Counted from the first letter of the stretch, positions 44,198 to 53,152 are shown. The stretch is 64,000 bases of DNA from Pseudoalteromonas luteoviolacea (GCF_001696455.1 NZ_MAUJ01000001.1:1674001-1738000); one strand, 5' to 3'. Notes: generated by a model from the sequence alone, not told the origin. Numbers and translations: made by a program.

Positions 44198-45361
44198 ATG
44201 AATGAGACAACTATAAAAAAACGCATCGACTCCATCGATATGCTTCGGGGGTTGGTCATTTTAATCATGCTCGTCGACCATGCACGCGAAAAGTTCTATT
44301 TACACAAAAACGTCGCTGATCCGATGAATATTGATAGTACCGATCCCGACCTATTTTTCACACGGTTACTCGCGCATTTTTGTGCACCCATTTTTGTCTT
44401 TTTAACCGGCTTGTCTGCGTGGTTATATGCCCATCCGGCCAATAAAGCACCACGCAGTGCACAGAGCTTTTTACTTAAACGCGGCTTATTTTTGATTTTA
44501 ATTGAAATCACGCTCGTTAATTTTTCGTGGTTTGCAGCCTATACCACCCTCTACTTACAGGTAATTTGGGCCATTGGTGTGAGCATGATTGCATTAGCCG
44601 CGCTCCTATACTTGCCCCGTCTTTGGATAGCAGTCATCGGATTAGCCATTGTATTTGGCCACAACGCGCTTGGTTTTATTGAGTTTGCGCCTCATGAAAC
44701 GGGTTACTCACTGTGGACTATCCTGCATGACAGAGCATTTTTAGTCAGCGAAGGGGCGTTAAAGATCAGGGCATCATACCCTGTGCTGCCTTGGATAGGC
44801 GTGATTGCCGTGGGCTACGCAGCAGGACCGCTATTTAGCCACAACGTAGATGAATTGACGCGACGTAAAACCTTAATCATGGGCGGCACGGCGTGCCTTG
44901 TTGCACTGGTACTACTTAGAGCCTTTAACATTTATGGCGAGTCACAGCCTTGGCAAATGTATGATGAGTCTATTCGCAGTGTGATGTCATTTTTGAACTT
45001 TACCAAATACCCACCATCGCTGATGTTTTTGCTCTTTACCCTTGGCATAGGCGCATTTGTATTAGCCTATTTAGAAACTGCAAAAAGTAAGCTGTGCGCG
45101 ATGCTAAAAACCTTTGGTTCAGTACCGATGTTCTTCTACATTTTGCATTTATACGTGCTGCTCATTACCTACTTTATACTGTCAAAAGTCATTGGCACAA
45201 CCACTGTCATTGGCCCTAACGACTACCCTTACTTGGGGTTCCCTAATGTTTGGTTAGTTTGGCTTGCAGCCATTGTGCTTGCAGCGCTACTTTATTGGCC
45301 ATGTAAAAAGTTTTCTCAGTTTAAGCATTCAAGTCAATCTGCTTGGGTGAAGTACTTTTAA
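44198..45361 (+). CDS. DUF1624/HGSNAT-like membrane acyltransferase
   Basis: The 387-residue protein has about ten membrane helices. The N-terminal signature RIDSIDMLRGLVILIMLVDH and the FCAPIFVFLTGLSAW segment identify the DUF1624 family, related to heparan-alpha-glucosaminide N-acetyltransferase. It is predicted to move acyl groups across or within the inner membrane onto a sugar or envelope component. It lies after the TonB receptor with a hairpin between them. Confidence 0.88.
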   Translation: MNETTIKKRIDSIDMLRGLVILIMLVDHAREKFYLHKNVADPMNIDSTDPDLFFTRLLAHFCAPIFVFLTGLSAWLYAHPANKAPRSAQSFLLKRGLFLILIEITLVNFSWFAAYTTLYLQVIWAIGVSMIALAALLYLPRLWIAVIGLAIVFGHNALGFIEFAPHETGYSLWTILHDRAFLVSEGALKIRASYPVLPWIGVIAVGYAAGPLFSHNVDELTRRKTLIMGGTACLVALVLLRAFNIYGESQPWQMYDESIRSVMSFLNFTKYPPSLMFLLFTLGIGAFVLAYLETAKSKLCAMLKTFGSVPMFFYILHLYVLLITYFILSKVIGTTTVIGPNDYPYLGFPNVWLVWLAAIVLAALLYWPCKKFSQFKHSSQSAWVKYF

Positions 45362-45374
45362 GCAACACGCATTA

Positions 45375-45400
45375 GCCACCATCACTTGATGGTGGCATTT
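45375..45400. terminator. Bidirectional terminator
   Basis: GCCACCATC-ACTT-GATGGTGGC with ATTTT after it lies in the 44-bp gap between convergent genes. Confidence 0.82.
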
Positions 45401-45405
45401 TCCAT

Positions 45406-46911
45406 TTAAAGATGGGTATTAAACCACGTGCTCGCTTGCACAATTGATTCATTGACCTCCGCATCTTGATCATAGAAATTAAATTGATGATAAGGCGACG
45501 CCAACTCAGTCTCCATCCAATATAGTTTTTTGTCCTCGCTGGCGATATCAGCAAAATAACGCTTTGTGTAATCTGGTAATACGGCACCATCAGAGTGGAT
45601 CATCAGCGTCGGAGTTTTAAGTTCTTTAGCTGATGGCATAGGATCAATAGTTAACCAATCTTCCCATGACATGACCGCAAATTTATCACTACTCCACTGT
45701 GGGACAGCACCGCGCTCAGGGTTAAGATAATAATCATACGGTCCATACATCGCAGCACTGGTATCCGTTGTCGAAATACTTGGAATATACGCAACATCTC
45801 CGGTTAACTGGTATTGCCTTTTGGCCTGCTGCGCTTGTGTAATTTTTTCAAATACCCCCGCTTCACCGCCGTAAAATTGTTTAACGGCCTCAGCATCGTG
45901 CAACCAAGATGCCGCAGTGACAACAGACTGAATCCTGCTATCTTGAGACGCCGCAATGAGTGTGTACATAGCGCCAGCACAGATACCGAGCGCACCAATC
46001 TTGTCATTGTTAACCGTAGGCAATGATTGTAAATAAGTGACCGCGCTTTTTATATCTGCCACCTTTTGCGTTGGGTTTTCGTAAAACCGAGGCGCGCCTT
46101 CACTTTGGCCAAAATTTCTAAAATCAAAAGCAAGCGCAATAAAGCCTTGTTCGGCCAGTTTATCTGCGTAAAGGCCTGCCATTTGCTCTTTTACTGTGGT
46201 CCAACTGCCTGAAACTATCACCGCGGGATACTGTTTACTTGCATCATAGTCTTTTGGTAAATATAGGTTTCCGACTATTTTTTCTCCATCGCTTAAAAAC
46301 TCAATGCTTTTAATCACACGTGTATTATCGCTTTGAACCTGCTTAGTTTGACTCATTTGGCTTGCCTCTTGTAAAAAGTTTAAATTGCCCTTTTGACCAT
46401 GTGTTTGTAACGTCATCTCTACGATTTGCCAACGACCATTGACGTTTTCTAAGGCGTGAACATAACGTCCATAAATATCCCAAGAATCAATGCCTTGTGC
46501 ACTATGACTGGCATAAACATGAGAGAAAACTTGCGCTGATTTCCCTTTTACAGACACCTGAAAATTACTCAGCATATGATGGGTCTCAACCTCAGCGAGC
46601 AGATTGCGCCATCCAGAAATGAGGTCAGTGGCAGCCACCTTGCTGCCAGCCTGACCTGACATGCTTGAATAATCAACAAATACGGTATCAGCGAATGAAG
46701 TTTGCGCCTTTTGCCATTGCTTGGTGTCTATGGCACTTACCATATCAACGATCACTTGTTTGACATCTGCTTGTTGCTGCATCAATGCTAAGCGTTTGAA
46801 CTGGCTATGGTTAGCTGGACTCTCTGCCGTCATACCAATTGAAGGTAACCCAGCTAGCGCGGACAAAAGGCAGATGGTCAGTGATTTACGTTTGCCTATG
46901 GGGGATTTCAT
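45406..46911 (-). CDS. Secreted NTF2/SnoaL-like plus alpha/beta hydrolase fusion
   Basis: The 501-residue protein has a signal peptide (ending GMTAES), an NTF2/SnoaL-like domain (about 40-165, with DTKQWQKAQTSFADTVFVDY) and an alpha/beta hydrolase (about 195-500). The elbow is GICAGAMY, so the nucleophile would be Cys, as in dienelactone hydrolases, rather than Ser. Such fusions act on small substrates in the periplasm. The function is not established. It lies downstream of the HEAT/AraC pair on the same strand. Confidence 0.85.
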   Translation of the reverse strand: MKSPIGKRKSLTICLLSALAGLPSIGMTAESPANHSQFKRLALMQQQADVKQVIVDMVSAIDTKQWQKAQTSFADTVFVDYSSMSGQAGSKVAATDLISGWRNLLAEVETHHMLSNFQVSVKGKSAQVFSHVYASHSAQGIDSWDIYGRYVHALENVNGRWQIVEMTLQTHGQKGNLNFLQEASQMSQTKQVQSDNTRVIKSIEFLSDGEKIVGNLYLPKDYDASKQYPAVIVSGSWTTVKEQMAGLYADKLAEQGFIALAFDFRNFGQSEGAPRFYENPTQKVADIKSAVTYLQSLPTVNNDKIGALGICAGAMYTLIAASQDSRIQSVVTAASWLHDAEAVKQFYGGEAGVFEKITQAQQAKRQYQLTGDVAYIPSISTTDTSAAMYGPYDYYLNPERGAVPQWSSDKFAVMSWEDWLTIDPMPSAKELKTPTLMIHSDGAVLPDYTKRYFADIASEDKKLYWMETELASPYHQFNFYDQDAEVNESIVQASTWFNTHL

Positions 46912-47040
46912 ATTGTCACTCCTACTCTTAACCCGTCAGGCAAACGGTTTGGTCTGCCTTTGAACTGGATTTAGATTATCAAGTGATAAAATGAGAAGAT
47001 TGAACAATCCTGCTCGATTTTTTGTACTTTATTGCTCGGA

Positions 47041-47952
47041 TTAATCGGTTAAATGACTTTTTATAAATTGGCCCGGCGTGCACCCCATATTGGCTTTAAA
47101 TATTCGGGTGAAATGAGACTGGTCATTGAAGCCGAGCTGCTCAGCAATATCAGCAATATGTGCAGACGGTTGTGCCAAGAGTGCTTTGGCGCGCAGCAAG
47201 CGATGATTTAGCAAGTATTGATATGGCGTAATATCCATTCGCTTTTTAAACTCACGCAGGAAGTAATACTTACTACACCCCACCAGCTCAGCTAAGTCAT
47301 CTACCGTGATGGTGTTACTGATATTATCAGTGATGAACTTATCAACTTTTTCAATTTGATACGTATCCAGTTTGGAGGCTTGCTTTTTTTGGTTGATGAG
47401 ATCTTGATAGTTGGAGTAGTTATTGATGTAGTGATTACTTAGCAATGACACTAAGTTATTTATAAATGGCCTGCCATTTCTGCCTTTGTTTTTTGCCTCC
47501 AGAATAAACAGCTCCATAACGCTTTTTATGGCGTCGTCTTGCACGTTATAGTTGTTCAAGAACTGGAGCGACTTACCCTGCAAATCGAGTGGACAATTGT
47601 TCAAAAAGATCGCTTCTTCAATCGCCAAAATCACAAAATAACAAGGTTCAGAAATATTGTGTGTAAACGGCGTTTTGGGGGGATTAATCCAGATATTACC
47701 CGGTACCGTTTTCAGTGCAGTGATCCCTTCATCCGTGTGTACCTGCCAATTGAGATCTTTTTCCAATGCCAGAGCAAAATAAAAGTACGGCGTATACACA
47801 TTTTGCGGATAAAAGTGAGGTGAACTGCCCTTTTCTAATACAATGCCCGGCCAATCAAGCCCTTGATTAGAAAACTCAATGTCCAACACGTCACCGCAGT
47901 CAGAACGCTTTTGGCTGTCATAGCAATAAAATTGAAGTGATGATTTCTTCAT
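47041..47952 (-). CDS. AraC-family transcriptional regulator
   Basis: The 303-residue protein has an N-terminal cupin-like sensing domain (about 1-120) and a C-terminal AraC domain (about 200-300) with VDDLAELVGCSKYYFLREF and LGFNDQSHFTRIFKANMG. It starts 4 bp after the HEAT-protein gene. The secreted hydrolase gene begins 129 bp beyond its stop and is a plausible target. Confidence 0.92.
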   Translation of the reverse strand: MKKSSLQFYCYDSQKRSDCGDVLDIEFSNQGLDWPGIVLEKGSSPHFYPQNVYTPYFYFALALEKDLNWQVHTDEGITALKTVPGNIWINPPKTPFTHNISEPCYFVILAIEEAIFLNNCPLDLQGKSLQFLNNYNVQDDAIKSVMELFILEAKNKGRNGRPFINNLVSLLSNHYINNYSNYQDLINQKKQASKLDTYQIEKVDKFITDNISNTITVDDLAELVGCSKYYFLREFKKRMDITPYQYLLNHRLLRAKALLAQPSAHIADIAEQLGFNDQSHFTRIFKANMGCTPGQFIKSHLTD

Positions 47953-47956
47953 GCCC

Positions 47957-49798
47957 TTACCTGTTCTTTATGTCTTCTTTTCGGGCTTGCTGTAATTGAA
48001 CGCTCTGTTCATCACAATCCGCCATTTTTAGCCCTGTTTCAGGATGAAAAATCACCGCACCTTCACTCACTTTAATGAAAATGGCGCCGTCATTTAGTTT
48101 CCAAGATGCATTCGGAGCCCCAGGTAAACGATAAAATGGCGCAATCACATAGCCTTGTTTTGTCATTTGGATCTTGAAAATCATGCCGAGATTGGAAAAA
48201 CCATGGGCAAGCCCAGTCACAGCATAAGCATAGTCACCAATGACATACACATCCTCGATATTCTCTTTCAGAATGATTTTGGTCTTATCACTTTTGACAA
48301 AAGACATCAGCTCGCCGCCAAACTCACCACGGCTATCACCTACAAGCCACCGCCCTTGAAACTTGGCAGCAAAGGCTGGCGTGATGTTACGAGGTACTTC
48401 ACAGTACTCAGCTTCATAAGCACATACTGGCTCCGGATAGCTAAACGCCGTTAACGGCTGCGCTTTGGTAGCATACTGTTTGACTTCAATCGATTCGGGC
48501 ACTTTTTCAAAAAAATGTGTATGGCAAATAGGGGGAACTTGTGCCAAAGCCATCAACTTAAACAAGTCTTCGGATCTATCTTGCTCTTGATAGAAGGCAC
48601 TTAACGGAGTTTCCTGCTTAAAAGCGGTCACGACTTCATGGGCATATTGCCTCAGAGGTGCATACCAATGTGTTTGCGCCACGTCATCAATGGCGGGTAA
48701 CGCAGATTTTGCAGACAATAAATGTAGTGCTTTGATGCCTGCGTAAGATTGACGCCAATCATGAGGGTTTTCAACTAAGGTAATCAGGTCTGAAATACCT
48801 TGGTGATACCCGATATAACCCAAGCTTAGCGCCGCTTCGACTCTGACTTCCCAGCTTGGCGCTTGTAAAAAAGCCACGATTTGACTGCCCGTTTTTTCAG
48901 ACACTTTCCCCAGTCTAGCTAAGTCAGTAAATGGCAATTGATAAACGGAAGAGGGAAACCCAGCCTCTATTTCTTGACTCAACTGCGCTGAATAAAAATA
49001 CTCTACCAATGGGCTTTTCATGGTTTGTAATGACTCGGTTACAGAGTCAACAAACTTGGGATGCGCAATGGCATAGTCATAAACCCATTGAGCAATTTTG
49101 GGGTCTTGGGTAATGTCGCCTATTGCTGACATAGCGACATGCTTTGCAGCATCGGTTACTTTGTCATCTTGTATGAGTTTTATCAGCTGTTTGGCAGATT
49201 CTGCATCAACTATGCTGAGTTCGTTTCCGAGCTTATAGAAAACTTCTCCAATCCCATCAAACGCCTCCTCATCCTCATGACAAGGTTCAAAACATCGGAG
49301 ACCTTCAATCAAAAAGGGAATGCCATCAGCGCCTAAACGCATCAACGCAACACCAATTTGATTTGACGCAGTTTGAACACGCTTGAGCTCATCAACTAAA
49401 AACGTGCCCGCCTTTTCGCCGCCTATATAGCCCAGTGCTCGATAAGACCACACTCCTCCCCTTTCATATGAACGGTTGTGTTTTATCACACTTTGGATAA
49501 TCTCAAAGTCTTCTTCTTGCAAACCTTGTATTTGAGCAATCAAACTGTCAGCTACCGCTTGGCGATTAGGATTTGATTCTTTTGCCACTCGCGCCAAAGG
49601 CACAAGTGCTTTTCTTCCATGCGCGAGTAACTGTTCTCTGATCGCTTTGTCGACGTTACCTTTACCCCGCACATTCTTGTGTTTGTAGGGGATCTGACTA
49701 ATACACTGCTCAATATCTTTGCACCGAGCTGCACTGGCAACATGCGACATAGTCATCGACATCGCGCAGAACAAGCCAACCCACATTATCCATCTCAT
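47957..49798 (-). CDS. Secreted HEAT-repeat protein
   Basis: The start chosen is ATG 49798 (MRWIMWVGLFCAM), which gives a signal peptide ending VASA; the longer frame to 49870 adds 24 unlikely residues. About 613 residues. HEAT/PBS-lyase-like repeats occupy about 60-400 (SWEVRVEAALSLGYIGYHQG) and a beta-rich C-terminal part with several Cys follows. It probably works as an exported scaffold. It is operonic with the AraC gene and is the last ordinary gene before the integron array. Confidence 0.82.
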   Translation of the reverse strand: MRWIMWVGLFCAMSMTMSHVASAARCKDIEQCISQIPYKHKNVRGKGNVDKAIREQLLAHGRKALVPLARVAKESNPNRQAVADSLIAQIQGLQEEDFEIIQSVIKHNRSYERGGVWSYRALGYIGGEKAGTFLVDELKRVQTASNQIGVALMRLGADGIPFLIEGLRCFEPCHEDEEAFDGIGEVFYKLGNELSIVDAESAKQLIKLIQDDKVTDAAKHVAMSAIGDITQDPKIAQWVYDYAIAHPKFVDSVTESLQTMKSPLVEYFYSAQLSQEIEAGFPSSVYQLPFTDLARLGKVSEKTGSQIVAFLQAPSWEVRVEAALSLGYIGYHQGISDLITLVENPHDWRQSYAGIKALHLLSAKSALPAIDDVAQTHWYAPLRQYAHEVVTAFKQETPLSAFYQEQDRSEDLFKLMALAQVPPICHTHFFEKVPESIEVKQYATKAQPLTAFSYPEPVCAYEAEYCEVPRNITPAFAAKFQGRWLVGDSRGEFGGELMSFVKSDKTKIILKENIEDVYVIGDYAYAVTGLAHGFSNLGMIFKIQMTKQGYVIAPFYRLPGAPNASWKLNDGAIFIKVSEGAVIFHPETGLKMADCDEQSVQLQQARKEDIKNR

Positions 49799-49967
49799 AT
49801 TTTTCTCGTTATTTGTCAGATCAATTACGGTAGATTGCAACCCCTGCAATTTTGAACAATCATCTATCAACTAGTTGCGTAAGCTGATGTCAGTAAGGGG
49901 GGAGTCTATGCAGCACGCAAAATTCAGCTTTTACGACGATTTGGTTTTCAATAATGAGTGATTTATC

Positions 49968-50010
49968 GAATAAGCCAAGCGTTTTGCGTTCTTTTGAGTA
50001 AATTGATATG
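49968..50010 (-). repeat. attC remnant at the distal edge of the cassette array
   Basis: The stretch AAGCCAAGCGTTTTGCGTTC and the following TTTTGAGTAAATTG match the right half of the attC at 50708-50807 (AAGCCAAGCGTTCTGCGTCC, TTTTGAGTAACTTG). Its left half is missing. It marks the decayed far end of the integron array. Confidence 0.65.
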
Positions 50011-50143
50011 TGTTCCTATTACTAACAAAAACTCTCACAGGTCACAATCATTCGTTGAACCGGCATCAACAGACCAATCATGGTGATAATAAATTGATAA
50101 ATAATACTGTAACTTAGGAAATTGACTACCCATATACATAAGG

Positions 50144-50243
50144 ACCCAACGCGCCTTAAACGGCAAGTAATTGTTGTCTACCCTGTAAAGCGAATCAAGA
50201 CCGAGCCAACAGTTACGAGTCTACCTTTAAGGCTTTGTTATAT
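50144..50243 (-). repeat. attC site (last complete site of the array)
   Basis: Ends ACCCAAC and GTTATAT. The core differs from most sites (GTAATTGTTGTCTACCCTG) and closely matches the site at 59503-59603 and the half site at 57564. The stop codon of the 158-residue gene lies inside it. Confidence 0.88.
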
Positions 50244-50689
50244 GAACATCGATTCAAATGTCCCCCTATTAGTACACAAGGAATGAGCAATAAAAGAACT
50301 AAGTATGAGGATACTCCCTCATTAAAGTTAAAAACAGTAAATAGTACTTGTGGTAATAGACCAACACCTGCAACCATTTTTACATTCATACGCTTAGTAT
50401 CTTCATAGGTTCTAGCCGCTATATAGCCTGCGAGAAGTGCGTAAATAATGCCTATTGGTACATAAAGCATTGCTACATAGTCCGCACTGTATTGCTGAAA
50501 ACTCTCGGTTGTGAGGCGGTTTACTAGGTAATTCATAAAGCCTAACGTAACAAATTGCCCTAAAACCAAAATTCCCACTCCTCGACCTACAGCAGCTGGA
50601 GCTGAAGGTAATTTACCTTTAAGACATTCATTCAACGCCTTGTAAAGTAGGTAGACTAAAACTAAAACAACATAATCAAAATATTGCAT
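50213..50689 (-). CDS. Cassette gene: multi-helix membrane protein, unknown
   Basis: The 158-residue protein has about five hydrophobic helices (about 3-20, 38-58, 72-92, 103-122, 128-146) and almost no soluble part. It starts at ATG 50689 with AAGGTG seven bases upstream. The last residues (KALKVDS) and the stop are encoded within its attC. The family was not recognised. It is the most distal gene of the array. Confidence 0.75.
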   Translation of the reverse strand: MQYFDYVVLVLVYLLYKALNECLKGKLPSAPAAVGRGVGILVLGQFVTLGFMNYLVNRLTTESFQQYSADYVAMLYVPIGIIYALLAGYIAARTYEDTKRMNVKMVAGVGLLPQVLFTVFNFNEGVSSYLVLLLLIPCVLIGGHLNRCSYNKALKVDS

Positions 50690-50707
50690 AATGGTTCACC
50701 TTGTTTC

Positions 50708-50807
50708 ACATAACGCCTTACTAAGTGACACATAAATGCTTGGCTAAACATAGCAACGAAGGAGCGCAAGCCAAGCGTTCTGCGTCCTTTTGAGTAACTT
50801 GTGAGTA
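50708..50807 (-). repeat. attC site
   Basis: Left end ACATAAC; right end GTGAGTA, with the usual GTT changed. The core AATGCTTGGCTAAACATAGC with its complement AAGCCAAGCGTT gives the imperfect stem. It lies inside the 3' part of the 148-codon frame. Confidence 0.85.
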
Positions 50808-51190
50808 GTTGAGTTCGTCCATTTAATACGTTTAAACATGAATATTCTTGACCCCCTTTGAAGGTTAAGCTCATGCTCATTTCTTAATAGAATCTTTAAT
50901 TTTTGGCTTTTAGTATGGCCTTGTAAGAAAGACTGTTGTTTGACCTTACGATTTAAGAAATAGACATAGTCGTTATCGGTCTCAATATGTCCACTTTCTA
51001 TGATGGGCTCTCCTGGATCAAATCCATAGCAATCATTATAAATGATATAGTTATCACCATTGAATTCTAGAGCATCAGGACATTCAAGTTCCTCACCATA
51101 TTGAAGCCATGTATAAGCACTTGCGGAAAACTCATTAAGAATATAGAAATAGTTATTAATCTGAACATAACCAAAGACTGCTAAAGCCAC
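50744..51190 (-). CDS. Cassette gene: unknown protein with attC-encoded tail
   Basis: The 148-residue frame starts at GTG 51190. The first helix (MALAVFGYVQINNYFYIL) may be a membrane or signal segment. The middle is acidic and aromatic, with two Cys (ELECPD, NDCYGF). The last 30 or so residues (from KWTNSTTHKLLKRTQ on) read through its own attC, so the protein carries a tail encoded by the recombination site, or an original stop has been lost. The family was not recognised. Confidence 0.6.
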   Translation of the reverse strand: MALAVFGYVQINNYFYILNEFSASAYTWLQYGEELECPDALEFNGDNYIIYNDCYGFDPGEPIIESGHIETDNDYVYFLNRKVKQQSFLQGHTKSQKLKILLRNEHELNLQRGSRIFMFKRIKWTNSTTHKLLKRTQNAWLALLRCYV

Positions 51191-51201
51191 GCTCTGTGGA
51201 A

Positions 51202-51249
51202 ATTTAGGCGCACTGGCGAGTGAATTCCCGTAGCAGCGCCTTGTTATAA
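51202..51249 (-). repeat. Short, degenerate attC site
   Basis: The right end GTTATAA is normal. A GGCGC/GCGCC stem remains, but the left AAC triplet is lost and the site is only about 48 bp. It is probably inactive for excision of the downstream cassette. Confidence 0.55.
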
Positions 51250-51262
51250 GTATTTGTGGGCA

Positions 51263-51739
51263 CTATTGACCTACTGTTACATGGTAAGTTGTAAAACACC
51301 GACCTGATAATTCTGTTGTATGCACTTTGGTGGACATTTTATTCAACGCCTTGTATTCGGGCCTACTGTCAAGCAAATGGAATCGTATTTCTTTATGCCC
51401 TAACTCTTTAGCCCAGCACATGAGGCTTTTGAAAATTGATATGCCAAATCCCCAGAATTTTTGTGAGATAACAATCGCCAATTCATACTCGTTGCCATCA
51501 GGTTGAATTCCACACCAACCTGCTAATACGCCACCTATATAAACCGCACGAATACGACAACCATGCGTGGCATCAGTCGTTATTTTCTCATCCATCCACG
51601 TTTGAAGGCTTGCCTCGTCAAAATAAGGGTGATCAATCAAATGTTTTCTGAGGGAATCCTGATTTACGATGCCCATCAGCTCGCTAGGGTTTACTTGATT
51701 AAAACGCAAAAATTCAATTTTACTCATATCTTGATCCAT
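51263..51739 (-). CDS. Cassette gene: GNAT-family acetyltransferase
   Basis: The 158-residue protein shows the GNAT fold: YIGGVLAGWCGIQPDGNEYE (beta4-beta5), then QKFWGFGISIFKSLMCWAKE, the acetyl-CoA-binding turn with a reduced Q/RxxGxG/A motif. It transfers acetyl from acetyl-CoA to an unknown acceptor. ATG 51739 overlaps the neighbouring attC end; ATG 51727 is an alternative. Acetyltransferases are common integron cargo. Confidence 0.82.
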   Translation of the reverse strand: MDQDMSKIEFLRFNQVNPSELMGIVNQDSLRKHLIDHPYFDEASLQTWMDEKITTDATHGCRIRAVYIGGVLAGWCGIQPDGNEYELAIVISQKFWGFGISIFKSLMCWAKELGHKEIRFHLLDSRPEYKALNKMSTKVHTTELSGRCFTTYHVTVGQ

Positions 51740-51838
51740 TTAACGTCTCGCTTAACCGGCGCTAAAAGCAGGCTAAAATTAGCGACAAAGGAACGCTGCC
51801 TGCTATTTTGCATCTCTTGATTTAAGCGTTTGTTAGCT
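51738..51838 (-). repeat. attC site
   Basis: Ends ATTTAAC and GTTAGCT. The core GCAGGCTAAAATTAGCGAC pairs with the CGCTGCCTGC block. The stop codon of the 112-residue gene lies at its right end. Confidence 0.92.
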
Positions 51839-52175
51839 ACAGTTGCTCCCAAGCGCTTAATTTATGCTTTTTGGCACTATTACTATAATAAGCTGCTGTG
51901 CATACCCCCAACATCAAGCCACTAAACAGACCAAAAGCAAACACGTTAGTGATTGAAATGTCATCTAAATACCAAAATACTAACGCAAACGAAATGGGTA
52001 TATACCAAACCGAAGCGATGGCAAAATTCGATGAAAAACTATTGTAATGAAAAGGCACAATCTCAAACCCAAGCTTCCTTAGCAGTCTATATGGTGGCGG
52101 CATTACGTTAATTTTATTAATTTTTGCTTCCTCAAGCTCTCTTAGTGCCGCTTCAAGCTTTATCGAATATGACAT
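51837..52175 (-). CDS. Cassette gene: small membrane protein, unknown
   Basis: The 112-residue protein has a soluble N-terminal helix (1-40) and two membrane helices (about 50-68 and 75-95). ATG 52175 follows AGGGAG. The family was not recognised. Its stop (TAG) sits in the attC end. Confidence 0.75.
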   Translation of the reverse strand: MSYSIKLEAALRELEEAKINKINVMPPPYRLLRKLGFEIVPFHYNSFSSNFAIASVWYIPISFALVFWYLDDISITNVFAFGLFSGLMLGVCTAAYYSNSAKKHKLSAWEQL

Positions 52176-52188
52176 ATATACTCCCTAT

Positions 52189-52283
52189 AGCTAACGCCGT
52201 TAATAGCTTGCTAAAATTTGTGAGGAACGAACAAAGCAAACTGTCTGTTTTTGGTCCGACCTTTTTAATTTGCTTTGTTATAT
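52189..52283 (-). repeat. attC site
   Basis: Ends AGCTAAC and GTTATAT. The core AGCTTGCTAAAATTTGTGAG pairs with AGCAAACTGTCTG. The downstream gene stop lies in the GTTATAT box. Confidence 0.9.
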
Positions 52284-52631
52284 GCCCCATTCAACTGAGC
52301 TAACATCATCTATGCTTTTAACTAATAACTCTAGTTTTGCTCTTACTAGTATTTCTATTTCTTCATTAGGCTTACTGAACATCTTTTTAAACAGGGAAAC
52401 CCTTTCTTCTGCCCAAATTTGCCACAAAGGAATGTCAGACTCTTCATCATTTTTGCCCATGAAAATATCAATTTTTGTACCATTAAACTTGGTACTGATA
52501 ATAAACATATACTCGGAATCTATAGGTTGTTCTGGTTCAAGGCTAAAATTTTTGAGCTTTAAATACATATAGTCAGAGAGCTGGCGAGCAGACTCAAACT
52601 TACGAGTTTTAAAATATAAATTTTGATTCAT
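52278..52631 (-). CDS. Cassette gene: small soluble protein, unknown
   Basis: About 117 residues from ATG 52631 (MNQNLYFKTRKFESARQL), which has AAGGGAG upstream; the upstream GTG at 52661 lies in the neighbouring attC. Mixed alpha/beta with a GKNDEESDIPLWQIWAEERV segment. The family was not recognised. Confidence 0.72.
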   Translation of the reverse strand: MNQNLYFKTRKFESARQLSDYMYLKLKNFSLEPEQPIDSEYMFIISTKFNGTKIDIFMGKNDEESDIPLWQIWAEERVSLFKKMFSKPNEEIEILVRAKLELLVKSIDDVSSVEWGI

Positions 52632-52660
52632 GCTCACTCCCTTAAAATCATACAATGCCA

Positions 52661-52717
52661 CATTAACGGCAAGTTATGTTTGCTAAAATGTGTGATAAAG
52701 CGAAACAAGCGTTATAG
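52661..52717 (-). repeat. Half attC site
   Basis: The left end CATTAAC and the first half of the core (TTTGCTAAAATGTGTGATAA) are present, then GTTATAG closes the site after only 57 bp. The second arm of the stem is largely lost. Confidence 0.65.
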
Positions 52718-52733
52718 TGCCCTATTTTAAATA

Positions 52734-52764
52734 CCAAGATATATTTCTAATAAATATATCTTGG
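52734..52764. repeat. Perfect 31-bp inverted repeat at a cassette gene end
   Basis: CCAAGATATATTT and its exact complement (13 bp each) flank CTAAT and cover the last codons and stop of the next gene. There is no T-run. It may be a terminator-like stem that stabilises the mRNA, or a remnant of recombination. Confidence 0.6.
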
Positions 52765-53049
52765 CCAAACAACACTATAAATAGCTAAACCGTACATAAA
52801 AAACAAAGCAGTTCTGTAGAGGTAACCTCTAATATCAGACACTTCTTTAGACTCAAACTGTACGAGGCCAATACCAACACCGAATGCCCTGATGCAACCG
52901 ACCAATGCTCCCAAGCCGAGAGCATAAGGAAGATAAAATTCCAAACCATACATACCAGCAAACATAATTGAAGCAATGCCTACAAATGTACCAATATAAG
53001 GCCAAATTATAAATTCTGCGAATAGTTTATCTAATTTACTTAACTGCAT
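52747..53049 (-). CDS. Cassette gene: small membrane protein, unknown
   Basis: About 100 residues from ATG 53049 (MQLSKLDKLFAEFIIW); the longer frame to 53091 starts inside attC. Three hydrophobic stretches (about 15-35, 36-58, 75-95) suggest a membrane protein. The last residues (WPRYIY) are encoded by an inverted repeat. The family was not recognised. Confidence 0.68.
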   Translation of the reverse strand: MQLSKLDKLFAEFIIWPYIGTFVGIASIMFAGMYGLEFYLPYALGLGALVGCIRAFGVGIGLVQFESKEVSDIRGYLYRTALFFMYGLAIYSVVWPRYIY

Positions 53050-53054
53050 AGAAA

Positions 53055-53152
53055 AAGTAACACCTAAATATAAGGAAAACATGCTTTGCAAGCATTGGGA
53101 AGATACGAATCAAGCCAAGCATTTTGCGTGCTAGTTAAGCAATTAGTTATAA
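53055..53152 (-). repeat. attC site
   Basis: Ends AAGTAAC and GTTATAA. The core contains ACATGCTTTGCAAGCATTGG and AAGCCAAGCATTTTGCGTGC, more divergent than most sites. Confidence 0.78.

Noticed and set aside
49799..49870. Upstream extension of the HEAT protein
   Set aside because: The first 24 residues are polar and precede a normal signal peptide starting at ATG 49798.
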